The notes: generated by a model from the letters alone, not told the origin. 64,000 bases of DNA from Lingula anatina (GCF_001039355.2 NW_019774637.1:268927-332926), one strand, 5' to 3'. Positions 28,098 to 39,550 are shown, counted from the stretch's first letter. A program made the numbers and translations.

Positions 28098-31000
28098 TTG
28101 TGTGTGTGTGTATGTTTGACTGTTTTTCTGTTTGTCCAATGTCTGTCTGTTTTTTAGTCTGGTCATAAGACATTATGTCTATGTAGAATTTGTTTTGCTA
28201 AAATTGTGGTATACTTTGGAAATAAGTTTATAAGATATATCAGTTATTGTTATAATTTCTAAAAATTAATTAAACTGGTCTTTGTTGATTGTCATAGTGA
28301 TTTGATTATTTTAAAACAGTAATGATGGGTATGTGATGATGATGTCATCCTCTAGGTCACATCAGTCACGCTGCCTCAGTGAAGATGAACCCAAGATGGC
28401 GGCTGATTACAGTTTCCCAGACAAGCTCCCAGGACAAATGTACGATGCTGATACTCAGTGCAAGTGGCAGTTCGGGTCGTCTGCGAGTCTCTGTAATTTT
28501 GACTTTGGTAGGGTAGGTGTGTGTATGTTATTACCACTTGTCATCTAGAACTGGAATTTACATTTTATGGTGCAGAAATTAGCCAATTTTTACAAGAATT
28601 AAAGCATGACTTTAAGAAGCATTCCCTTACTCACCAAATACATCACCTTTCTTTTATATGAAGTTAACTGTTAATATAATGCTATAAAGGAAAATGAAAT
28701 AATCTATCACTATTTACCAGTGAAAATGGAATGATGATTGATTGAGTGATTATGGTCTGTTAACAGTGAAATTATCATATTTTGATGAGATATTATAAAA
28801 TAGTCAATTGTCCATTCCAGGAGATGTGTAAGTACCTGTGGTGTCATACTGTGGGTTACAAGTGTGAAACTAAGTTTCTACCTGCTGCAGATGGCACCAG
28901 ATGTGCACCTGGAAAGGTATGGCGTTGTTATACCTCTGTGCCATATACAGTAATGCCACTGTGTTAAAGTGAATGTCATGTTATCATAATATTTTACTTG
29001 GCAAGGAATACTTTTCGATGTGACTGTGCAAACTGCATTGACATGGAAGAGTATTTTATTTGTTACAAAACTGTAAGAAATTTACTCTTTCTTTTGTATA
29101 TTGTAATTCAGTCAATGTCTTTCATCTGCCTTGACTACATGTATAAGGATAAAGAAATGAGATTTTAACAATCCCAATGTGGTAACGAAATGCTGCTATA
29201 TTCCAGTGGTGCCTGAAGGGTCTGTGTTTACCAGAGGGAGACTCAGGGCCGGAGTCCGTAGATGGCCAGTGGTCTGACTGGTCAGCCTGGACACTCTGCT
29301 CCAGGACGTGTGGGCGTGGCGTACAGCTCAGGAAGAGGGACTGCAACAACCCTAAGTGAGTGGAGGGTAACTGTATGCGTACTTCTTAGAAATTCAGGGG
29401 AGGGTGGAGGCCGTCTTCTGGAAGAATATTTCAAGTTTGCACGTATGGGCATCTATTTTTTCTGTCGGAAAAATCAAAAATGGTGGATGAATCAACAAAG
29501 ATAATTTGGAAGACAGTCAGAAAATATTTCTCTATCTGTCCCTGAAAATGAAGACGTGGGCAATTTTTTTAAATTAATTTTTTTTTCATTGAAATATACT
29601 TTTCAGAATGTTGTTTGTTAAGCGTTACAGTAGTCATATGATAACTGAATCTTAAATTCTGTTTTTCCTTATATTATTCAGTTTATGAAAATATGATCCA
29701 ATTGTTTCCAGGCCCAAATTTGGTGGGGAGCAATGTCCTGGGAATGATACAATGTATCAACTGTGTAATACTGAGGTAAGTGGCTGAATACTGGTACATC
29801 AATTTTATTTGAAAATTATTGTAATATCTTGCCAAGTTCGAATGAAATTAATGAAATGTTTCTTCATAACATTGTTTTGTAAGTAATATTCAGGAAAATT
29901 GGTCGAAGGTTCTAAACTGAATGGGTTCTAAGTTGCATGGGTTCATGTAAGGAAATATATTATAGTGATCTAATTGATAGATTTCAAAAATTGATTGGTT
30001 TGAATAAAAGGAGTGTTTGAACATGGTTTTCAAAATAACTTAGAATATATGAATTTTATATAAATGACCATTTTGCACCTTCATATTTCCTATATTTTTC
30101 TAGATTGCTATGAACATTGGTATAATTTGCTCCTTTTGATATTTAGATAATGTTATGATTATGAATGTGCACCTATAAGAAGTAATGAGGAACATGTAAT
30201 TTGTCTTTTCAGAGGTGTCCAACTATTGGCTCCACCTATAGGGCATTACAGTGTACCTCACGTAACTACATCAAGTTCAGGGGATGGTACTACAAATGGG
30301 AACCATATACAAAAGTTCCAGGTAAATGTCTTCTTAATAAAGTGTATCTCAAATCTAATTGTTTGGTTAAAAGTTTGTTCCTCATAAGATATTTATGATA
30401 CTTTAACATTGAAATGCAAATTACTCACACCTTTCATGAGTATTTTTGCTGATTTTTAACAAAAAAAAAAAAAGAATGTGTTAAATTTACACGTTAACCT
30501 ATGCAACAGAAAAAATGTCCTCACATGTCTGAAGACTAAAATATTAAATATTTGTTACTGTAGCTATAACCAGTTGCCAGCATTGCTTGAGAATTATTTC
30601 AACAGTTTTTACTGCATTGTTGAACCTATACCTCAGATACCTATTATTAGCCATTACAAATAACTAAATGTCATGATGACCACTTCAGAGGAAGACCAGT
30701 GTAAGCTGTACTGCAAGGCCAAGCGTTATTCCTTCTACTATCAGATGTCTACCATGGCAGGGGATGGCACCCAATGTCTCTACAACCCCCAGGGGGTCTG
30801 TGTACAGGGGGTATGCAGGGTAAGTAGGGGGGTCTGTGTACAGGGGGTATGCAGGGTAAGTAGGGGAGTCTGTGTACAGGGGGTATGCAGGGTAAGCAGG
30901 GGGTGTTTGTGTACAGGGGGTATGCAGGGTAAGCAGGGGTGTCTGTGTACAGGGGGTATGCAGGGTAAGCCTCTCACACATGTGTATTTCAGGTTGTATT

Positions 31001-34000
31001 TACAATTTAAAAAAAATTATTATTCTTTGGTAAGTGTATATATTTGTTAATGTGTTGTGATGTATTTTGGTGTTGAAAAGATATACTTTTATAAATATTA
31101 GTAATATTTACACTTATCCAGTGATAGAAAATAACTTTTGAAAGCCAAAGCTTACTTTTCTTATTTTACAATATGGTTGTGATGTAAGTTTTTATGTAAT
31201 ATGTGATATATTTCCCAGATCCCTGGTTGTGATGGTATCCTGGACTCTGGAGCTGTGGAAGACAGCTGTGGCATTTGTGGAGGAAAGAACAACACTTGTG
31301 ATAAAGTCACAGGGACTTTTACAACACCTGCCAGACCTCATAGTAAGTTGAACATTTGTATTGTAAAATACCAGATACATTGTCACAATCAATGCATTTC
31401 TGTCTAACTTACTGTTTCACATCTAACACACTATGCCACATCTAACACACTGGGTCACATCTAACAATACCATGCCATACAAGTCTCTGTCACATCTAAC
31501 ACATTTCTGTCACATCTAGCACACTGTGTCACATCTAACAGTGCCATGCCACATCTAACACATTGCTATCATACGTAGCACACTGCCAAATGTCAATTGT
31601 CTCCACTTGAATTACTTTCAATGTCAAGTTGCCCTAAATATGCTAACACCTAACTAGGTCAAGTCAGGACATGAAACTCAGACGTTTGTCCTTTAGGTCC
31701 CAAAATCCGAATAGAAATTTTTAAGATTTAAACTATGTATCTTTTTTTTTTAATTTATATAAAAAACTATGCATCTATGTTTACCTAAGGTAAATCTTAT
31801 TTAACAACTAATTTTCCTNGGTATCCTGGACTCTGGAGCTGTGGAAGACAGCTGTGGCATATGTGGAGGAAAGAACAACACTTGTGATAAAGTCATAGGG
31901 ACCTTTACAACTCCTGCCAGACCTCATAGTAAGTTGAACATTTGTATTGTAAAATACCAGATGCATTGTCACAATCAATGCATTTCTGTCTAACTCACTG
32001 TTTCACATCTAACACACTATGCCACATCTAACACACTGGGTCACATCTAACAATACCAACCCATACAAGTCTCTGTCACATCTAACACATTTCTGTCACA
32101 TCTAACACACTGTGTCACATCTAACAGTGCCATGCCACATCTCACACATTGCTATCATATGTAGCACACTGCCAAATGTCAATTGTCTCCACTTGAATTA
32201 CTTTCAATGTCAAGTTGCCCTAAATATGCTAACACCTAACTAGGTCAAGTCAGGACATGAAACTCAGACGTTTGTCCTTTAGGTCCCAAAATCCGAATAG
32301 AAATTTTGAAGATTTAAACTACATATCTTGTGTTTTTTTTTTTTTTTAATTTATATAAAAAACTATGCATCTATGTTTACCTAAGGTAAATCTTATTCAA
32401 CAACTAATTTTTCTCCCTCAGCCTACCATTTTGTGACCAAAATCCCCAAAGGCTCAATGGAAATAGAGATTCATATGCTGCAGATCTCAGCCAGTTTTTT
32501 AGCTGTGCGTAACCTTCGCGGCAAGTACTACCTCAATGGGGATTGGCAGATCCAGTGGTCTCGAAACTATCAGTTTGGTGGCACCACCTTCAGTTACAGC
32601 AGGTCTTTCAAAGATCCTGAGAGATTAGAGGCTAAAGGGCCCATCACTGAGGATTTGGTCATTATGGTGAGGAAAATATAATGAATAATTTTTTTCTTTT
32701 TTCTTTGCAGCTTAGATACATAAATGTTGGGAAATATACCATGATGCAAATAATACACTATTGTAGAATTCTTTCATGTCTCATTTGTCAGTATTGCCCT
32801 TGACTCCTGGTACATGGAGTTATAAAAACAATGGAAACCCTTCACCTCCTGCTTTTCAATCTTATTATGAAAATTGGACAGGATTTTAAATGATTATTTG
32901 CAGCAGAAATAGATATGAAATCAACAGATTACTGGAAAACAGTGTAAATTTAAAGAATCATGCACAATAAGATGTAAAAATTGCTACAAATTAATTCAAC
33001 TGTAGTTTTTAAACAGACAATACATGTGTAATATCCAAACTTTTCCACTCCAGGTGATGATCAGAGGCCCCAATCCTGGTGTGAAGTGGCAGTATAGGTC
33101 ACCACTGGCCTCCCGACTTCCTGAGGTTCACAATAACAACATCCAGACCTCCACAGGGTACAGCTGGAGAGTGGAGACAGCACCATGTTCTCGCACTTGT
33201 GCTGGAGGTAGGTGCTATTTTCACATAAGATACAAAAGCCATTCAGATTTATCTGTAAATCAGGATGCTTGGGTATTGACCCCCCCCCCCTTTTGAACCC
33301 CTGATATAGAGCAATCTTTACATTTCCTGAATTCTTGTTACTCAGGCTTATGATATAGGCAAAAATCTCTATCTATGTCAGGGATCTCGTTGGTTCATTC
33401 CAGCATAAATCCAGATTTTGATTTTGGTTGATATACTGAATATTTATTGTCAACATAAGTTTTGTAAATTCAGTGACACATTGGCCAAAAGAGGTATTAT
33501 TTTACTATTTGAAGTATGTAACAAATAAAAATAACAAGTTAAAGCTTAAGTAATGTTCATGTCAAACACTTCAATTGAAATAATATTTCTAAACAAGGAA
33601 GCATTAGGTTGCAAGTTTGCTTTATAGGCTCATAATCATGTAGATCTGAGAAAAAGATTGACTGTGAAAAGAGTAATAAGGCCTGTCATGTCTGTTACGT
33701 ATTAATATAGGAGAGTAGGTGATAAGGCCTGTTATATATATATATATATATTTTATGACTTGTTAATACAGGAGAGCAGGTTGTCTCAGCAGTTTGTGTG
33801 AGAGATGGCCAGACTACTGTCAGTGAAGATCTCTGTGAACAGAGCAGTAAACCAGTTGTTGGCCTGAAACCATGCAACCAGCAGCCATGCCCTGCTAGGT
33901 AATTCTGGCTGACTGAAATATTCATGTTGTGTTAAATAAAAAATTTAATAATTGTTGTATGTCACATTTCTTCTGTTATTGGTAAAAAAATATTGTATAC

Positions 34001-36968
34001 TAGCCTTTTTTGTATACTACAGTGTATCATACTTTGTTGGTTTGTAAATTTGTTTTAAATTTTTCTAAAATCATGTCTTCTATTACTTCTGTCAGCAACT
34101 TTTCTATGACATGTCTTAAAAGCATGGTAAAAAAAAGATTTTATGGACTTTGATATACACTTGGAATAGTATTCTAAGCTGTTGTTTTCAATTACCAAAC
34201 AGGTGGGAGACAGAACCCTGGGGAGACTGCAGTGCCAGTTGTGGAGGAGGGCATCAAAAGAGGCGTGTCATGTGTATGCAAATGAGGTCAAGGTCAAATG
34301 ATGTCAGGGTCAAGGGTCACCACTGCCAAGGTGTGAGGCCTCACAGAAGGCAACAGTGTAATGTCCATCACTGTCCACCAATGTGGCAGACAGGGAGCTG
34401 GTCAGAAGTATGTCACCCCCTCCTCTCTCTCTCTCTCTCATGTTATTCACTATAGCACAAATGCAGTTTTAAAATCATGGGTAAATACAGAGTATCAAAA
34501 TTACAAAGAGGGAAGGAATCAGCTAGGACCAGCCTTTTCTTAATCCTAACTACTCCAATGTTCAAGAAAAAATAATAACACTGATAAAGAAAGAAAGAGA
34601 AAATAGGAAGAAAAAAAGAATACTTGCTGAATTCTGAAGTATGTGAAACATGTTTTTATTAGCCTTTTATATGATTTGTATTTTCTCCCTCTTTGAGAAA
34701 TTGGAGCAGGAGGCCTGAATATGACATTTTGATTCAGAAAATGGAAGAAAGGGATGCTGACTCTATCTATTTACAAATATACAAAGAAAGTGACAATCAC
34801 AGTGTAAATACCAGTATTATCATTATAAAACCTCCCACCTTTGTCTCACAAGTTAACAAAGTTATAAACAAATATGATTCCAGTGCTCTACAACTTGTGG
34901 TGAGGGGGTCAGGACGAGAACCATCGAGTGTAGAAGCCTGAGTCCCAGGGGGGACACCAAGTGGCCAGACACCCTGTGTCAGTTTCAGAAGAGGCCCAAC
35001 TCTACGACCACGTGTTATCAGCAGGCATGCCTTAGACCACGGTGGTCAGTAGGGAAATGGACACTGGTAAGTTTGCCTGTACAGCCAGGATCCATCAAGG
35101 CTGGATATAGTGCTGCCTAGTGGTTAAAAATTAGGATAATCTGGATAGTTTATTTGGAGGACAACTTTTTCATCAGCAGTGGATAGCCTTGTCCAGAGGT
35201 TAAATCGGGTTATCCATAGGATGAAGTTGTCCAGTCCAAAGAGATGGGATAGATCTCCTATCCTGCTGGTAAAAATGGTGAACCTGCTTGGTTTGGCAGT
35301 AAATCCTGTGTGCTTTTACAAGATACGACTATCCAGCCTTAATGGAACCAGGCCCATCTAGATACTATAGGAGATTTAATCACGTAAATGTTTACACTGC
35401 ATGTTAGACCTCTGTATGTAAACTAAATTATTTTTCCTGGAAATGGAAGCAATTTTCCATTTATCACCAAGTTACATATCTCAAACCAAGTTATACCTGA
35501 AAACCATTGAGAAAATTACGGCCAGTAAACCTGTTTTCAAGTCCAGGAAAACTATTTCTTCAAGTTACACCTAGACCACATTTTGCCTTTGTGCATGATA
35601 ATAGTTTGTTATTATGCCATTTCTGCTGATAGTACACATTTATGTGATTCCATATTATATTTTACCTACAACGTGGTTAGACACGAACAAGCAAGGAAAA
35701 TCTTCGGTATGTTAAGTTTTTAACTAACACAAAATCTTAATTATATCAGACTGATTAGTCTTTTTTGTTTCATTCTTCATATTTTCTTCTGCAATTAATT
35801 TCAGTGTTCAGTCAAATGTGGGAGGGGACAGCAAAGGCGCTACCTCCGCTGTTTCATAGAAAACAATATGGTGGATGACAAGCGCTGCGCCAGTGTGCCA
35901 AGACCAGTAGTGTCGCTGATGAAGGAATGTGATGCGGGAAAGCAGTGCTCTGTGAAGGGGAAGTGGTACGCCTCTCCCTGGTCACAGGTACACCATGTTC
36001 AATTATCTCGCTTTAGGGCTGGTGGTGCAAACCCAAAAGGTGGTAGTACCTCTCTGGTCCTCTAGTTGTTCCATGTTAAGTCTAGGGCATTGTTTGCGTC
36101 CTTTCTTGGTTAAGCCAGTAACCTAGATATCTAGGTAATTAATAAATTGAAATTTTAATTATATATTTCATCATATTTTATGGTAATATTCCTTTGAAAG
36201 GAAACAAGCCATTTATAATGTGTTTAAATTTGTATGTATAAGTACCCATTAAATACAGTATGCCAATCTGCCACACTATACCCATCTACTGGCACAACAG
36301 TACAGCATTTTTCCACGTTTTTATTTATCCTGACTTTTGAACTACAACAAACAGGTGTCTCTTTGTTTCAGTGTTCAGTGTCATGTGGTGAGGGAGAACA
36401 GACCAGGTTTGTCAAGTGTTTAGGAGAGAATGGAGAAAAGGAAAATGAAGTGACCATTAACTGTGAACAGTCTTTCAAACCAACTACCTCCCAGACATGT
36501 AATCTTCAAGCTTGCCCAACACCTAGTATGTTTTTAAGATTTATTCTTTGGTTATATGTTGAACTCATTTTAATAAATCTGATCATTCTTTGCTTAATTT
36601 TATTTTACTTTTTATTTCTTTATTTGTTTTTGACTCAGAAATTCATGCTGTTAAGTTATATTTTGTTAATTAAGTTTTGATTGCTTGATTCATTCATTCA
36701 TGCATTAACATTTGTGTTTCTAAAATTGGACAATGAAATCTCAAAATTCACTTATAATTACTTCACAGTAGATAATAAAAAATGAATGGGTGTACTTCTT
36801 GCTATTGTTGTTATGATTATAAAAATTCGGCAATGATCTTGAATTCTTCTTTTTTTTTCAGAGCCCTGTGAAGATGAGTATAAGTGGTGTTATCTTGTTC
36901 CACTCCATCATTACTGCAGTAAGAAATATTATAGTGCTACCTGTTGTAAATCATGCCGAGGAACATGA
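13162..36968 (+). CDS. ADAMTS18: ADAMTS16/18-type secreted metalloprotease (22 coding exons seen, 5' exon missing)
   Basis: Coding exons: 13162-13493, 24530-24740, 26092-26375, 26632-26715, 27130-27289, 27519-27624, 27824-27964, 28356-28512, 28821-28916, 29207-29355, 29712-29775, 30213-30321, 30689-30819, 31219-31342, 32422-32666, 33054-33207, 33772-33898, 34203-34407, 34884-35066, 35805-35987, 36372-36525, 36862-36968. All phases join and all introns are GT-AG. The visible product is about 1168 aa; human ADAMTS18 is about 1220, so only about 50 N-terminal residues (signal peptide, prodomain start) are missing. Domain order is prodomain, reprolysin protease, disintegrin-like, TSP1, Cys-rich, spacer, five more TSP1 repeats and PLAC. 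This order, six TSP1 repeats and close residue similarity place it in the ADAMTS16/18 pair; a single invertebrate gene probably represents both. It should act in the extracellular matrix. Confidence 0.95.
14518..15342. repeat. Head-to-tail near-identical duplicate around an N at 14948 (likely two alleles)
   Basis: About 390 bases from 14518 are repeated after the N at 14948. There are a few substitutions (GTTTTGCAG against GTTATGCAG, GGAGGCCAC against GGTGGCCAC) and small homopolymer length changes. The pattern fits two haplotypes placed in tandem by the assembler. Confidence 0.8.
16493..18152. mobile_element. Candidate hAT-like non-autonomous DNA transposon (1.66 kb)
   Basis: It begins CAGTGGTTGCGAAAG and ends CTTTCGCAATCAC, imperfect inverted termini. 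The 8-base word TGCATGCA sits directly outside both ends (16485-16492 and 18153-18160), as expected of an 8-bp hAT target duplication. The termini continue with 'TGTGGGCTGGA' on one side and the reverse complement of 'TCCAGCCCACAG' on the other. No transposase reading frame is visible. A GGCCCGTAG-family element (17268-17425) is nested inside. The flanks are GT/ATGC-rich, so the duplication could be partly chance. Confidence 0.6.
17268..17425. mobile_element. GGCCCGTAGCCAG-family inverted-repeat element (copy 2)
   Basis: It begins GGCCCGTAGTCGGCAAT and ends CCTGGCTACGGGCC. The interior matches the copies at 5179 and 5580 ('GTCATGTACCTAGA', 'AGCAAAAGGGGCGATTC'). It is nested within the hAT-like element. 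Confidence 0.75.
21380..21585. repeat. 24-base minisatellite (about 8 units)
   Basis: Tandem units of the type TGATACATTGTAGCCATCAC plus four bases. They keep reading frames open on both strands (MIHCSHHN repeats), which explains the apparent ORFs; not a gene. Confidence 0.9.
21921..22068. mobile_element. Long palindromic element, GGGCTCCGTATCTC arms
   Basis: Two arms of about 60 bases are near-perfect reverse complements (GGGCTCCGTATCTCAAAAGG and CCTTTCGAGATACGGAGCCC at the outer ends). A short centre contains another GGCCCCGTATCTCG motif. The outer motif is related to the elements at 12079 and 59366. The transcript would form a very stable hairpin. Confidence 0.8.
24829..24874. repeat. (TTTA)n microsatellite
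   Basis: Eleven tandem tetranucleotide units in the ADAMTS intron after exon 24530-24740. Confidence 0.95.
26280..27964 (+). CDS. ADAMTS18: ADAMTS16/18: catalytic metalloprotease exons
   Basis: The end of exon 26092-26375 plus exons 26632-26715, 27130-27289, 27519-27624 and 27824-27964 form the reprolysin domain. The zinc site HEVGHNLGMVHD is split by the intron between 27624 and 27824: HEVGH and two bases of Asn come from 27608-27624, and LGMVHD from the next exon. The HExxHxxGxxHD consensus and the Met-turn (GGIMSP) are both intact, so the enzyme should be active. FCQWQSAL and [12 protein letters not shown] are the usual family landmarks upstream. Confidence 0.95.
27978..28115. repeat. (GT)n microsatellite in ADAMTS intron
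   Basis: It starts about 13 bases after the donor of exon 27824-27964 and runs interrupted to about 28115. Confidence 0.95.
28356..31342 (+). CDS. ADAMTS18: ADAMTS16/18: disintegrin-like, first TSP1 and Cys-rich exons
   Basis: Exons 28356-28512 and 28821-28916 give the disintegrin-like domain ([19 protein letters not shown]). Exon 29207-29355 ends that domain ([11 protein letters not shown]) and carries TSP1 repeat 1 ([17 protein letters not shown]). Exons 29712-29775, 30213-30321, 30689-30819 and 31219-31342 give the Cys-rich domain, with [20 protein letters not shown] and [20 protein letters not shown]. The donor of exon 30689-30819 lies inside a tandem repeat that copies it four more times. 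Part of exon 31219-31342 is duplicated after an N at 31819, without an acceptor. Confidence 0.93.
30791..30969 (+). repeat. 36-base minisatellite duplicating an ADAMTS splice donor five times
   Basis: The unit is the last bases of exon 30689-30819 (GTCTGTGTACAGGGGGTATG CAGG) plus the donor GTAAG and a few intron bases. GT donor dinucleotides occur at 30820, 30856, 30892, 30929 and 30965, spaced 36, 36, 37 and 36 bases. Use of the second or third donor inserts 12 or 24 in-frame residues of the type [12 protein letters not shown]; the fourth and fifth are shifted by one base. The first donor gives the family-standard protein. Confidence 0.85.
31234..32404. repeat. Head-to-tail duplicate (585 bases) around an N at 31819, including part of an exon
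   Basis: 31234-31818 is repeated from 31820 with an initial offset of 586. The second copy carries the exon from its fifth codon to the donor (31820-31928) but lacks the acceptor. Differences are scattered at a low-percent level, one of them amino-acid changing (ACA to ATA). This is most likely the second allele. If real, the exon copy could not be spliced in normally. Confidence 0.8.
31413..31587. repeat. Degenerate minisatellite (CACATCTAACACACTG units)
   Basis: Repeats of CACATCTAACA with 15-30 base spacing. The same array is present in the allelic copy at about 31999-32173. Confidence 0.8.
32422..36968 (+). CDS. ADAMTS18: ADAMTS16/18: spacer, TSP1 repeats 2-6 and PLAC exons
   Basis: Exon 32422-32666 and most of 33054-33207 encode the cysteine-free spacer ([30 protein letters not shown]). 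TSP1 cores then follow: [51 protein letters not shown] and [13 protein letters not shown]. The last exon (36862-36968) is a PLAC domain with six cysteines ([12 protein letters not shown]...CSKKYY...CCKSC) ending in TGA at 36966-36968. Exons 34884-35066 and 35805-35987 are both 183 bases, in phase 0, and start at the same place in the TSP1 core. Confidence 0.95.
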
Positions 36969-37300
36969 CAAAGTCCAAAATTACTAATTTTTTTAAGTAA
37001 AGCATGCGTCTTAAGCCTCTAAATTAAGTCCAGATAAATTTTGTTTTTTAAAAACTTTAGCAATATAGTATTTCATAATCTCTGAAAATAAAGGACTATG
37101 CTTGTTTTTGAATTTTGTTATGTTCATTAAAAATGTTATTTAAACCTTTTGTTGAATACTTTAAGTTTGGTTTCTTTGATAAAAATAAAAGATCATTGTA
37201 GTTGTCCAAAAGTTGTACTTTTTCATTATTATTGTTTTTAAATTCTTATCAGGAATTCAGTTACCTGTACTGCAGCTTTGTTCTTTGTCAAACTTTTTCC
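36969..37300 (+). other. ADAMTS 3' untranslated region
   Basis: Follows the TGA at 36966-36968. AATAAA occurs at 37087-37092 and again near 37187, each followed by T/GT-rich sequence. Confidence 0.5.
37087..37092 (+). terminator. Candidate ADAMTS poly(A) signal AATAAA
   Basis: Canonical hexamer 119 bases after the stop codon, followed by a T-rich stretch (TTGTTTTTG). A second hexamer lies 100 bases downstream. Confidence 0.5.
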
Positions 37301-38393
37301 TGTTAAGGATGTGGACTGGGGTGTGCATGTGTCACCTTTAGCTGACTAATTTCTTATTTGTAATATTTCTGGTTTTATATTGTTTTGTTTTCATACCTTG
37401 TTATTTTAATGACCCCCCCCCCCCTCCACTCCTTATCATAAGTTCAAGTTAATGAATAATCACTGAAGATACTTTGTGTTGCCCTCTTTGATAAGATATG
37501 GTCAAATTGATATTTGTTTATTATTATGTGGCATAATATGATCATATGAAAGCAGGGATAGATTAGCTTTACACTATAGTTATTGTTCCAACCTGACTCA
37601 AATATTTTAAATTGTTTTAATCAATGTCAGCCTCATTTAAATGTTTTAGCAAATCTGAGTATTAAATTGGTTTATACCAAAGATGGATATATATAAATTA
37701 AAATTAAATGTAAGTTTTTGATGTTATGTTAATTTCTAGTGGGTAATGTGTTTGTTAACTGTAATATGTATAAACATATTACAACTGTATGTGACTAAAG
37801 TATTTTTTCTGATGAACAAGACTTTGTGAAGTTACTTGTCTGTTAAAGAGGCACTCCTGAACCAGATTTTGCATTTATAATTTATGCAGTTTGTCTTCCA
37901 TTTATACATCTGTGTGTACATATATGTATTATTCTGAAAATTCTAATGATTTATTCATAATTTATAGATCATCAGGGTTTTTTTTACATTGTAAATTTCT
38001 TATCAGTTATAACCTTGTTTCATTACATGTATATAGAGAAGGAGAAACAAAATAAATTTATTTAGAAACTAACAAATTATTATTATTTATAAGGTTACGT
38101 CCCTTTATCTATCCACAGCACTACTCCCTTTTTAGAACGAAAGTGACATTTAAAACATAATTCTAATTTTTTAAACCCAGTGCAAATACCAAGACCCAAA
38201 AGTGACCAACTTTTCAAAGAATTATTTAAAAATATGATGAGAACTGTGCAGGATGTATTGAAGAAGAAAATAATTAATAGGCCTATAATTTTGCTTGGGG
38301 GAGTAACAGCAAGATATGACACCATTTGAACTGGTAAGGTATGGTGAAACTCGACTACTGTAGTTCATTTCGGGGCCGTAGCAATAGTCCGAA

Positions 38394-38521
38394 GGTTCAA
38401 TAGGCCGAATGTTCACTATAGAACCTTCAGACCAATGAACCCTTGATTAAAAAATCAATGAAAATGTTACCACTTTTCGGACCAATGAACCTTAATTCGG
38501 ACCAATGAACCTTCGGACTAT
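38394..38521. mobile_element. Short palindromic repeat built from 'GGACCAATGAACCTT' units
   Basis: The left end ATAGTCCGAAGGTTCA is matched in reverse complement by TGAACCTTCGGACTAT at the right end. Between them are further ACCAATGAACC copies. A small non-autonomous element or foldback repeat. Confidence 0.65.
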
Positions 38522-38601
38522 CGAGACGCCCTCGTTCATTTCAATCATGTTATTATGTCCAAGTTTCAATTTGTTGTATTTTTCATATCACACACAGTGC
38601 T

Positions 38602-38603
<2 letters not shown>

Positions 38604-38670
<67 letters not shown>
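38604..38670. repeat. 67-base poly-T tract
   Basis: Uninterrupted T run. It could be the tail of a retroposed sequence on the minus strand or an assembly-sensitive homopolymer. Confidence 0.9.
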
Positions 38671-38671
<1 letters not shown>

Positions 38672-39482
38672 TTATCTATGAAATAATAAAAAATTAATGA
38701 TTTTATCAATCAAGATTCTTGGGTATGCAATCAATGTACATGATCAACCTCCAACAATATATATTTAAAATCACACAACAGTTGCTATAGACTTCAAAAA
38801 CCCCCCGCTAGGTGTCAGGACTCGTTACCTTATTCCTGATGATGAGTCTTACACCAGCATTGCATCAGTTTCAACTCCAAAATCTGACCAATCAACAGCA
38901 TTTGTACGAACATAGTACTACGTATAGAAAACGTCTGGATCCTTCTAGATCCTTCTCGAATGTTTTAGTAATATAAACGTTTGCACATTTTACCAAGCTT
39001 GCTACTTCATCGTCTCTAGATCTATGCTTATACCTTTAAATCGATAGTGATGTAAGAGCACGAACTGATCAGGATTGACAAAAACTTGATCAAGTTGATA
39101 TATATGTTATTTCAAATGGATTCAAAAGTTTAATAAGCCTGCAACATGAAAGTAGGAAACTGGAAAATGATGCGCACTGCAGAGGACGAATATTGTGTGA
39201 CGTTAACGAACGATATATATATGCACTAGATCGACTAATTTAACATTATTCGATTTTTCACAGGATATCAACATTTTTAAGGTTTGTAAAGTACTGAAAA
39301 TAGCTGACACTTGACTGAAATTTTTGTGTGTCGGACATAACGTACGACAAAGCTTGTTTTAAATAGCATTTAAAATGTTTTTCGAGCCGGCCGGCATCGC
39401 CATTATGCACGGAAACTCCCCTTGTATTGCGGTGCCTGTTTACACTAAATTTAGCAACTGACCGCATGCTGCCATGACAACC

Positions 39483-39493
39483 GGGGAATTCCC
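39483..39493. promoter_or_regulatory. Palindromic kappaB-like site GGGGAATTCCC
   Basis: A perfect match to GGGRNWYYCC (GGGAATTCCC at 39484-39493), about 100 bases upstream of the MAF TATA box. Sequence match only; Rel/NF-kappaB binding is inferred. Confidence 0.45.
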
Positions 39494-39540
39494 GGGCCTC
39501 GGTCTAAGTTTGCTCGAGTGCTCGTGAAAACGACGATATG

Positions 39541-39550
39541 TGATTGGTTA
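39541..39550 (-). promoter_or_regulatory. CCAAT box (NF-Y type) of the MAF gene
   Basis: TGATTGGTTA is the reverse complement of TAACCAATCA, a good NF-Y match. It lies about 50 bases upstream of the TATA box, a normal position. Confidence 0.55.

Larger units (their letters stand above)
37300..39482. other. Intergenic DNA between ADAMTS and MAF
   Basis: AT-rich and without coding evidence. It contains an inverted/tandem repeat (38394-38521), a 67-base poly-T (38604-38670) and a heat-shock-element-like word (38943-38960). Confidence 0.6.

Noticed and set aside
31820-31928. A second, real copy of the ADAMTS Cys-rich exon
   Set aside because: It follows an N, has no acceptor and duplicates the flanking intron too, so an allelic copy is the better reading.
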